From NCBI GenBank assembly GCA_046728975.1, contig JBKPFU010000042.1:1-22080 (forward strand): 22,080 nt of DNA, given 5' to 3'. Source of the stretch: JBKPFU01 sp046728975 (GTDB lineage Bacteria; Actinomycetota; Thermoleophilia; Gaiellales; Gaiellaceae). A program made the translations under genes and the position numbers. The notes under the pieces were generated by a model, which was given only the letters and a program-made list of their open reading frames with translations, did no database searches and was not told where the DNA came from. Below, piece after piece: positions 1 through 5,120 of the stretch (its first letter is position 1; each line of letters begins with the position of its first letter).

Positions 1-2
1 AG

Positions 3-152
3 AACTGCACCGCGCTGCATCGCAAGTACCCCCACGGCGTCGGCAGAGTGGGCGCCTGCCGAGCTCTGGAGTGTCGATCTGGACGAGGCGAATGCGGCGG
101 CCGTCCCCGAGCGTCAGTGTGTCTCCGTCGTAGACCGAGGCGACCACGCTGA
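3..152 (+). pseudogene. Fragment of an excalibur-domain protein, broken at about position 60
   Basis: The frame is open from the window edge. It reads NCTALHRKYPHGVGRVGA over positions 3-56, which matches the N-terminal half of the actinobacterial excalibur calcium-binding domain often found at the C-terminus of secreted nucleases. The expected continuation (an RD-rich linker and the DxDxDGxxCE calcium motif) is missing. After position 56 the frame becomes Arg/Cys-rich and stops at 150-152 without family resemblance. On the minus strand the same DNA encodes the start of a nuclease domain, so the break coincides with a rearrangement junction. The 5' end lies outside the window, so what precedes this fragment cannot be seen. 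The domain assignment is from a recognised motif. The claim of breakage is inference. Confidence 0.5.
62..147 (-). pseudogene. Fragment of a staphylococcal-nuclease (thermonuclease)-like domain
   Basis: Reading leftwards from a GTG at 147, the frame gives VVASVYDGDTLTLGDGRR and then IRLVQIDTPELG. This is the conserved opening of the SNase fold (V-DGDT-L, then R-RL-IDTPE, which contains one catalytic Arg and a calcium-binding Asp). The family normally continues for about 100 more residues with the second Arg and Glu of the active site. Here the resemblance ends at about position 62, where the reading enters the reverse of the excalibur fragment. A TAA stop lies upstream in frame and no signal peptide is present, so the fragment lacks both ends. 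SNase and excalibur domains commonly occur in one protein in the same direction, but here they face each other. It is very unlikely to be functional. Confidence 0.5.
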
Positions 153-200
153 ACCGAGAGACGGCGCCCGACCGGCGTTGAGGTCCTTACGCTCTGAGGC

Positions 201-391
201 GTGACGCTGCTCGACCGGGTTGCGGAGGCCGCGAAGAAGCTGGAGCAGGTCGAGAGCGAGCGCGCTCAGGTTCGGGAAGAGCTGCGCGAGGCGATCTTGG
301 CCGCCCACAACGAAGGCATCCCCTGGGCGCGATCGGGCGCGCCGCGGGACTCAGCCGGCAGCGCGTGCGGCAGCTCGTCCAGCGTCGATAG
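201..391 (+). pseudogene. Small coiled-coil plus helix-turn-helix protein with a one-base frameshift
   Basis: From GTG at 201 the frame reads MTLLDRVAEAAKKLEQVESE and continues as a charged helix to EGIPWA at about residue 43. The next bases spell CGATCGGG. In frame they give R-S-G, after which the protein-like signal is lost. If one base were present between 330 and 332, the reading would continue as IGRAAGLSRQRVRQLVQRR and stop at TAG 389-391. That is a typical sigma-70 region 4-like HTH ending and would make a protein of 63 residues, the usual size for this kind of actinobacterial protein. The length 201-391 is 191 bases, one short of a whole number of codons, which agrees with a single-base deletion. 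It may be a real pseudogene or a sequencing or assembly error. No strong ribosome binding site is visible. Confidence 0.65.
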
Positions 392-482
392 GCGTGGCTT
401 CGGGAGACAAATCTGCAGCCTTGAAGATGTGCGGCTCGACGGGTGTTCCGTCCTCGAACTCAAGTCTGAAAGCGAAGGCCAT
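351..482 (-). pseudogene. 3'-truncated small gene (MAFAFRLEFEDGTP-type protein)
   Basis: ATG at 482 is preceded by a GGAAAGGGGGAA ribosome binding site. It opens a 43-residue frame that begins MAFAFRLEFEDGTPVEPHIF and ends at TGA 351-353. The opening resembles short actinobacterial proteins that start with a FRL-LEDGTPADPP segment and continue with an 'AVPNWRPGDTIPLG' core. I know that family only from memory and know of no function. After about residue 22 the core is absent, and the remaining codons run through the antisense of the frameshifted HTH gene (41-bp tail-to-tail overlap with 201-391). The good start and missing core suggest that the 3' part was lost when the HTH fragment was joined to it. 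It could still be translated as a short peptide. Confidence 0.45.
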
Positions 483-600
483 TCGGTTCCCCCTTTCCGT
501 TGATCGGCTGGGACCGAACGGCACCGCTGAGGCTATCGCGGATCCGGAAGTACCGCATAGCCTTAACCTGCGGCCGCGGTTACGATCGTCTCCGAGTCCG

Positions 601-756
601 ATGCGTTTCTACGGCGTTGCTGACCACACGCTTGGAGAAGCGATCGAGCTCTTTTCGACGCGTGAAGAGGCGGAGGCGTTTTTGGCTGAAGTCCTCATAG
701 ATGAGCCCGGTTGGGAAGGCGACCTCGAGGTCGTCGAGCTGCAGCTAGATGCCTAA
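601..756 (+). CDS. Small conserved hypothetical protein (51 aa)
   Basis: ATG at 601 to TAA at 756 encodes a 51-residue acidic protein beginning MRFYGVADHTLGEAIELFST and ending in DLEVVELQLDA. The pattern is a short beta strand, a helix (REEAEAFLAEVL), an acidic W-containing turn (DEPGWEGDL) and a closing strand. I remember very similar small proteins from actinobacteria, but they have no established function and I assign none. The codon usage of this stretch is coding-like. The same frame is open further upstream, but that part does not look like protein and overlaps other fragments, so ATG 601 is chosen. No clear ribosome binding site precedes it. An imperfect palindrome around a GCGGCCGC core lies at about 564-582, upstream of the start. 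The gene stands alone between the broken genes on the left and the convergent cupin gene. Confidence 0.55.
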   Translation: MRFYGVADHTLGEAIELFSTREEAEAFLAEVLIDEPGWEGDLEVVELQLDA

Positions 757-933
757 GCGACGGACGCTCGTAGCGTTAGCGATGGCCGCGATGGAGCGGA
801 TCTTCTCCATCGATGCCACTCGGATACCCCCTCGTGATGACACCGATCGTCGTTCTTACCGCCTGGGGCCGACGCAGTCGCGCCGGCGGCCGGGCTCGGC
901 TGGCGTCCGAAGCCTCAGCAGCAATCAGAGCCG
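757..933. other. Intergenic stretch without a recognisable gene
   Basis: This stretch lies between the plus-strand gene ending at 756 and the terminator of the minus-strand cupin gene. Short frames on both strands lack protein-like composition and ribosome binding sites. I see nothing here that I can support. Confidence 0.4.
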
Positions 934-966
934 AGCCGGGAGGGGCACCTGGAACCCCTCCCGGCT
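934..966 (-). terminator. Hairpin terminator of the secreted cupin gene
   Basis: GCCGGGAGGGG (935-945) pairs perfectly with CCCCTCCCGGC (955-965) around a 9-base loop, with one more A-T pair outside. The stem begins 8 bases after the cupin stop codon (974-976) in the minus direction. The following minus-strand bases are only weakly T-rich, so it may act as a stem terminator or as an mRNA 3' end stabiliser. Confidence 0.65.
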
Positions 967-973
967 TAGGAGC

Positions 974-1453
974 CTACGAACAGGCTGCCGGCGGATCCGC
1001 CGGGATGGTCTGGTTCGGCGTTCCGCTCGGAGTCACGAAGGTCACATAGACGTCAAAGCCATCGGCCCGCGAGACCGCGCGGTGGACGTGCCCGAAGCCC
1101 GGATCCATCAAGCCCGTTCCGGCTGGGTACCACGTCGTGACGCACTCGCCCTGGTGCTCCTCCTGGTAGCCAAAGGAGCCCCTGACAACGCTGATGAGCG
1201 CCGGCCCAGGATGCGTATGCCAGCCGAATGCACTGTTCGGCGCGAGCCGGAAATGCTGGACGAAGAGGTCCGCCTGGTGGTGCTTGATTGCCCTCGCCAG
1301 CGGAGCGATGTTGAGAGACGACGCATCGATGTGGGCCGCCAGCTGGCCGACTGGAACGGTCGCGGGATCGACCACCGGCGCGTGCGAAGCACCGGCGACG
1401 CCAACTCCCAGGATCAGCGCGGCGACGCCCGGCAGAATCCATTTGAGCCGCAT
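974..1453 (-). CDS. Secreted cupin-domain protein
   Basis: This 159-residue protein starts at ATG 1453, with AAGGAAG a few bases upstream. Residues 1-22 form a signal peptide (positively charged start, hydrophobic ILPGVAALILGVGVAG core, then ASHA). The rest is a single cupin barrel. The first cupin motif is visible as GWHTHPGP (His79 and His81, with a later Glu in QEEHQGE), followed by a second half with GHVHRAV (His122 and His124). These are probable metal ligands, so a metal-binding beta-barrel working outside the cell is expected. The substrate is unknown, since cupins range from dioxygenases to simple binding proteins. It appears to be a single-gene unit, with a hairpin terminator behind and about 240 bp of non-coding DNA ahead. 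TTGACA at 1517-1522 (minus) could be a -35 box, but I find no convincing -10 at the right distance. Confidence 0.8.
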   Translation of the reverse strand: MRLKWILPGVAALILGVGVAGASHAPVVDPATVPVGQLAAHIDASSLNIAPLARAIKHHQADLFVQHFRLAPNSAFGWHTHPGPALISVVRGSFGYQEEHQGECVTTWYPAGTGLMDPGFGHVHRAVSRADGFDVYVTFVTPSGTPNQTIPADPPAACS

Positions 1454-1573
1454 CGGAATCTTCCTTTCTCCCCCGTCTTCCCGAGCCGCTGGGCCGGCTC
1501 ATGCTTGCAGCAAAAGTGTCAACCTCGGCGGCCTTCAGGTCAAGGCCCGCGCGGAAACGAACGCTTGAAGGGG

Positions 1574-1607
1574 CGAGGGAGCCGGAGCCGGGTTAGCGGC
1601 TCCCTCG
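1574..1607. repeat. 11-bp inverted repeat (stem-loop) upstream of the cupin gene
   Basis: CGAGGGAGCCG (1574-1584) and CGGCTCCCTCG (1597-1607) are perfect inverted copies separated by 12 bases. No T-run follows on either strand, so this is not a standard terminator. It lies about 120 bp upstream of the cupin start, where it could be an operator or an mRNA structure, or a remnant. Confidence 0.5.
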
Positions 1608-1689
1608 AGAATGGAACGAGACGCACCTCACGACGCCTCGTAAGGTGGCTCACCGCGAGCCTAGACGGTGAGAGCGCGGCGCGCTAGCT

Positions 1690-1749
1690 TAGTAGAAAGT
1701 TCCAGTAGAAAACCCCCGACGTGCGGGGGTTTTCCTAGAGGATGTCCTT
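1690..1749. repeat. 60-bp repeat, left copy (contains a hairpin)
   Basis: This matches 5037-5096 in the same orientation at 55 of 60 positions by eye. Both copies contain TAGTAGAA, then TTCCAGTAGAAAACCCCC, a short variable loop, GCGGGGGTTTTCC and AGAGGATGTCCTT. The differences lie mostly in the hairpin loop and in two adjacent bases near the left end. The same boundaries at both sites suggest a duplicated or dispersed intergenic element. Confidence 0.8.
1708..1734. terminator. Bidirectional hairpin in the left repeat; orphan terminator
   Basis: GAAAACCCCCG (1708-1718) pairs with CGGGGGTTTTC (1724-1734). The A-run/T-run flanks make it look like an intrinsic terminator in both directions. No gene ends here on either strand: the cupin gene starts to the left and runs away from it, and the protease starts at 2289 to the right and also runs away. 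It is therefore an orphan or insulator copy. Confidence 0.6.
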
Positions 1750-2288
1750 CGCGCGAGGCTAATCGGCTGGGTTGTTTTCGGCTTCGTAGCCTGCTTCGAG
1801 ACGCGACAAGGTGCTCTCAGGTTCGCTCAGGTCAGTAGAACGTCACCCCGACCGGCGAAACAGCGGTGAGCTTTGTCCACGGAGGGTTGGAGTGCGGGTA
1901 GAGGCATAACTGCGCTGGCCTTCAGGCGGGAGTCCCGAGGACCCGCAAGACCCGCGCGGCTCGCGTCTGGGACCCCGAGCGCTGGGACAAGACGCTCGAA
2001 CTTAGATCCTTGGCTGAATCTCATTTAGATCCAAGGATTCAGGCGAAACCGGCGGTTCGGCGTGTAAAAGGGCATTACGAACTGCTGAACGGGGCGATAT
2101 GCGTCACCTCGCGTCAAGACGCTGCGGCGTATTGACTGGGCGCAGAGCCACTCGAGGCCCTGAAGAAGTTCGTGCGGCCAACTCGAACGCGCATCTCGGC
2201 CACCTCCACTTGCTCAGACCAATCCTGCGGCGGCATGAGGTTGCGTGGTCAATCGCGCTCCGCAGACGAATTAGGGGGGTGATCTAGA
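1750..2288. other. Non-coding stretch upstream of the protease gene
   Basis: I find no convincing gene in these 539 bases. One plus-strand frame (about 1901-2125) has a coding-like patch, VWDPERWDKTLEL, but has no start codon in a usable place and resembles nothing I know. An inverted repeat ATCCTTGG (2006-2013) / CCAAGGAT (2031-2038) is present, with TTAGATCC occurring beside both arms. The protease promoter should lie in the right part, but I cannot identify its boxes. Confidence 0.4.
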
Positions 2289-3893
2289 GTGGCAAAGAAA
2301 ATTACTTTCTTTGTTGTCGTGGCACTTTTTGCGATCGCTGTCGTGAGTTTAGGTGGTCGAGAAACGGTATCCGTCAGCCGCGCTTTTCAGGAGAATCCTT
2401 GCCAAGGCCTGCAGGTGGTCCGGAGCAAGACTTTGCTCTGCACTCACGGGGGCGATCCTCTGGCGGCATTCCGAGAACCGGGATCGGCGAGCACGAAACA
2501 GCTGACGCCCGCCGCTCCGTGCCCCGCGGGAGGTGTGTCGGGCAGGCGTGTAGAGGTCCTCTACGCCGTTCCTCAAGACCGACCCAATAACTACGCCGCA
2601 TCTCTGCCAAACGTGCGCGCCGCCGTCGACGATGCTGATTCCTTCTTGGACCAATCTACCCCTGGTGTTCCTGGGCAGCACGATCGCTGGCTATGCGAGA
2701 ACGGCTCCGACGTGACGGTCAGAAATGTCACGCTAATTCCAGTTGGGAGCGACGGTCAGTTCACCTTTTCTGACATGATCTTCAGCCTTCAGAACCAGGT
2801 TGCTCAGGGGCTTGGCTCGACTGATTTCCTCTCCGCAAATCGGGTGTATTTGGTGTTCGTCGACCAGATCTCAGGTGGTGTCTACCCGTATGGAGGTCAA
2901 GGTGGCATCTGGAACGACGACAGCCCCAACCCCAGCACAAATTTGCATCAAACCGGTCCCGCCTATTCCCTCGTTAATGGCTTCAGCGGTTTCGTTGCAG
3001 AACACGAGCTAGGCCACAACATCGGAGCTGTGCAGCTCTCCGCGCCCCACTCGTCTGGAGCTTGGCACTGTTTTGAAGAGAATGACGTGATGTGTTATGC
3101 CGACGGCGGTCCGTACTTCGCGGGCGGCGGCACACTCGTATTCAACTGTCCAGCACTTCCTGCGACGCACTTCGACTGCGGCCAGGACGATTACTACAAC
3201 CTGCAACCCGCCGCTGGCACCTATCTCGCGTCCCATTGGAACGTGTCAAAGAGCGCCTTCCTCACCGAGCAGGTCCAGATCGCGTGTACCTGGCTTTCTC
3301 AGGACCAGCCGGACTCGCCTCTTGAGCTGAACACGGTGGTCGTCGGGAGAGTCTCGAAGACTGTTGCGATGGAGAAGGAGATCTTTCGCTGCTTTAACAA
3401 GACGGATCCGCATGCCTCAGTGATCCGAACGATTGACGTTGAAACGTTCGTTGACATCATCGAGCGCGCAAGCCACGGAGACGTCAAAGCTGTCGATAAG
3501 CACATCGAAGTTGCCTCGTGCACGAAGGACAGGGAACTCCTGAGCCATAGCCCAGAGCGTGTGCCGTGCGACACGAAGAACGTGACGCTTCGGGATGTTC
3601 CCAGCCCCTTCGGCGGATGTGCACGCACCAGTCTCCCTCAGGACCCGGTCGAGATGAACACGGTCTCGCTCTTGGGTGGCGAGTTGGTGAAGACGATCAA
3701 GGTCGAGAAAGAGATCTGGGACTGTGACTCCACAATCCTCGACCTCTACCTCTTCACCGAAATCGTCGAGGGGCGGTCGACTAGTGGCTTCCGGCCGGTC
3801 TCGAAGGCGTTCGAAGCGATCATCTGCCAAAAGGAACGGATCACGTCGGGAGTCCCTCCCGCCGTCCGCTGCGGCACGCTCAAAACCTCGTAA
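2289..3893 (+). CDS. Secreted metzincin-like zinc metalloprotease with duplicated C-terminal domain
   Basis: The start is GTG 2289 behind an AGGGGGGTGAT ribosome binding site. The protein has 534 residues. Residues 5-22 form a hydrophobic signal segment. The catalytic region contains HELGHNIGAVQLSAPH (His239, Glu240, His243, then His254 as probable third zinc ligand, displaced relative to the usual HExxHxxGxxH) and DVMCY (Met268) as the Met-turn. This makes it a metzincin-type protease acting outside the cell. Many cysteines suggest disulfides. The C-terminal third holds two similar units: LELNTVVVGRVSKTVAMEKE (about 345-364, unit ending near 427) and VEMNTVSLLGGELVKTIKVE (about 454-473, ending near 528), each followed by EI(F/W) and cysteines. 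I know no function for these units. Base composition is visibly less GC-rich than in neighbours, and the gene lies between the two 60-bp repeats, so transfer is possible. Substrates are unknown. Confidence 0.75.
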   Translation: MAKKITFFVVVALFAIAVVSLGGRETVSVSRAFQENPCQGLQVVRSKTLLCTHGGDPLAAFREPGSASTKQLTPAAPCPAGGVSGRRVEVLYAVPQDRPNNYAASLPNVRAAVDDADSFLDQSTPGVPGQHDRWLCENGSDVTVRNVTLIPVGSDGQFTFSDMIFSLQNQVAQGLGSTDFLSANRVYLVFVDQISGGVYPYGGQGGIWNDDSPNPSTNLHQTGPAYSLVNGFSGFVAEHELGHNIGAVQLSAPHSSGAWHCFEENDVMCYADGGPYFAGGGTLVFNCPALPATHFDCGQDDYYNLQPAAGTYLASHWNVSKSAFLTEQVQIACTWLSQDQPDSPLELNTVVVGRVSKTVAMEKEIFRCFNKTDPHASVIRTIDVETFVDIIERASHGDVKAVDKHIEVASCTKDRELLSHSPERVPCDTKNVTLRDVPSPFGGCARTSLPQDPVEMNTVSLLGGELVKTIKVEKEIWDCDSTILDLYLFTEIVEGRSTSGFRPVSKAFEAIICQKERITSGVPPAVRCGTLKTS

Positions 3894-3898
3894 ACGGC

Positions 3899-3930
3899 GT
3901 ACGGAGTCCTGCGAAAGCGGGACTCCGTAC
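3899..3930 (+). terminator. Strong GAAA-tetraloop hairpin after the protease gene
   Basis: GTACGGAGTCC (3899-3909) pairs with GGACTCCGTAC (3920-3930). Inside it, a T-G pair and two GC pairs close a GAAA tetraloop. The stem starts five bases after the stop codon. No T-run follows, but the position and stability fit transcript termination or 3' end protection. Confidence 0.75.
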
Positions 3931-4154
3931 CGGCCCCAGACAGGACGATCCCTGCGCCTCGCCGCCCTCGCTGGAGACCGCCATCGGGATGCGGCGCTGA
4001 CGCTTCGAGCCATGGCCGAAAGAGCGACTAGCCGACGCCGAACTCGAGGCGTAGCGTGAGGTGCGGGCCGGGTCGTGGGAAGCGCCCGGGCGTTCGGCTC
4101 GCCGCCCGGCCCGCTCGTGCGCGTTCCCGCCAGCCCTACTCGATCAGCTGTCGT

Positions 4155-4745
4155 TCACCGGCGCGGGCCCCGCGTTGGGGCCCGCGCGCCTCCGCGGCCG
4201 GCGCCCCGCTGCGGCGCTACGGCGGCGTCGTGGACGACGAAGTTGCCCTGGCGGAACGGTGCGGCGATCCCCAACACCGCCGGGCACGCGGCCGGCGCGG
4301 CGGGGATGAGGAACCCGTCGGACGCGTCCGGCGGGGCGTTCGCGCCCTTGCCGTTGTCCACGAACTCAAGCAGGACCCCGTTGCCGACGGCCACGAGGGG
4401 GGTCTTGGTGCGCTCGACCACCGCGCCGACGACCGCCCGGTTGCCGGTGACGGTGAGGCACGTCACGCGGCCGCTGAAGTTGAGGTTGACGACCCCGCCC
4501 GACGCCCTGCGGACGAAGACGTGCCCGCGGGGGTTCTGCCCGGCGGGCCCGCTCTGGGCGTTGACGTGGAACTGGGCCTTAAGGGTCCCCGACGCGAACT
4601 TGCCCGTGCCCTGGGCGAAGTCGTGCGGCGGCCCCTGGCCGGGGCTGTGGCCGGCGCGGGCGGCGGTGGGCGCCAGCAGTAGCGCGGGCAGGACGACGGC
4701 GGCGAGCGCGGCGGACGCGAGCCAGGCGGACAGCAGGCGGCGCAT
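4155..4745 (-). CDS. Secreted protein of unknown function
   Basis: ATG 4745 is preceded by AAAGGAG at good spacing and opens a 196-residue protein. Residues 1-31 are a signal peptide (MRRLLSAW, alanine-rich hydrophobic core, TAARAG cleavage region). The mature part has GTLKAQFHVNAQSGPAGQNP (53-72), a beta-rich middle with FSGRVTCLTVTGNRAVVGAV (90-109) and a final GNFVVHDA (167-174). Cys96 and Cys154 may form a disulfide. I remember this pattern from secreted actinobacterial proteins annotated as hypothetical; no function is known to me. Those usually end at or near FVVHDA, whereas here a 22-residue Arg/Gly/Pro tail follows, read through a GC-rich hairpin. This could be a C-terminal extension caused by loss of the normal stop. 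The GC content is very high, unlike the protease next door. A TTGACA-type promoter lies upstream. Confidence 0.75.
   Translation of the reverse strand: MRRLLSAWLASAALAAVVLPALLLAPTAARAGHSPGQGPPHDFAQGTGKFASGTLKAQFHVNAQSGPAGQNPRGHVFVRRASGGVVNLNFSGRVTCLTVTGNRAVVGAVVERTKTPLVAVGNGVLLEFVDNGKGANAPPDASDGFLIPAAPAACPAVLGIAAPFRQGNFVVHDAAVAPQRGAGRGGARAPTRGPRR
4161..4187 (-). terminator. GC hairpin overlapping the 3' end of the secreted-protein gene
   Basis: GCGCGGGCCCC (4161-4171) pairs with GGGGCCCGCGC (4177-4187) around a 5-base loop. It covers the last codons before the TGA at 4155-4157. No T-run follows on the minus strand, so its role as terminator is inferred from position only. Confidence 0.45.
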
Positions 4746-4810
4746 GCTGGGGCTCCTTTCTCCGTTCTCCCTCCGGCGCGCCCGCCGCAGAGGCGTGCTC
4801 GGGGGCGCGG

Positions 4811-4840
4811 ACTCTACCCGGCTCGGCGGCGCCCTGTCAA
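4811..4840 (-). promoter_or_regulatory. Sigma-70-type promoter for the secreted-protein gene
   Basis: On the minus strand a perfect TTGACA (-35, 4840-4835) is followed after 18 bases by TAGAGT (-10, 4816-4811, four of six consensus bases). Transcription would start near 4804, giving a leader of about 60 bases before ATG 4745. In such GC-rich DNA this arrangement is unlikely to be chance, though it has not been tested. Confidence 0.65.
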
Positions 4841-5036
4841 CGCCGCCGGCCCTGGGTCCGCCACGCAGCGAGGGGGGCGCGGGGGCCGCCCTCGTGGTGC
4901 CGGTGCGCCCGTCGTGCGGTGAGCCGGCGTCTGTGTCGTTCCCGGCGCGGCCGGCACGGCCGGCGGGTGCCCGTTCGGGGCGGGCGTCGGCGTCAGCATG
5001 CCGAAGACGAGGAATGTCAGCCGACCCGGCGGCCTC

Positions 5037-5096
5037 TAGTAGAAGTTTCCAGTAGAAAACCCCCAACGAGCGGGGGTTTTCCGAGAGGATGTCCTT
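5037..5096. repeat. 60-bp repeat, right copy (contains the ubiB terminator)
   Basis: This is the partner of 1690-1749, same orientation, 55 of 60 matches by eye. It lies between the end of the UbiB-like gene (5121) and the upstream region of the secreted-protein gene. Together the copies bracket about 3.3 kb. Confidence 0.8.
5055..5081 (-). terminator. Intrinsic terminator of the queA-to-ubiB operon
   Basis: GAAAACCCCC (5055-5064) pairs with GGGGGTTTTC (5072-5081). On the minus strand the hairpin lies 39 bases after the UbiB stop and ends in TTTTCTACT, a typical intrinsic terminator. It is the last element of the long minus-strand operon. Confidence 0.8.
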
Positions 5097-5120
5097 TTGC
5101 GCAGAACTGCGACGAGGCTT

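Noticed and set aside
749..1687. Plus-strand open frame opposite the secreted cupin
   Set aside because: It is Arg-rich without motif, while the opposite strand has a signal peptide, cupin motifs and a ribosome binding site.
1901..2125. Plus-strand frame with a protein-like patch (VWDPERWDKTLEL) upstream of the protease
   Set aside because: It has no usable start codon and no recognisable family, and codon quality falls after a few residues. It may be a remnant but cannot be supported as a gene.
1690..5096. Transposon or phage-type element between the two 60-bp repeats
   Set aside because: There is no transposase, integrase, terminal inverted repeat or target duplication between the repeats. 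The repeats are terminator-like, so only a possible recombination event is suggested.
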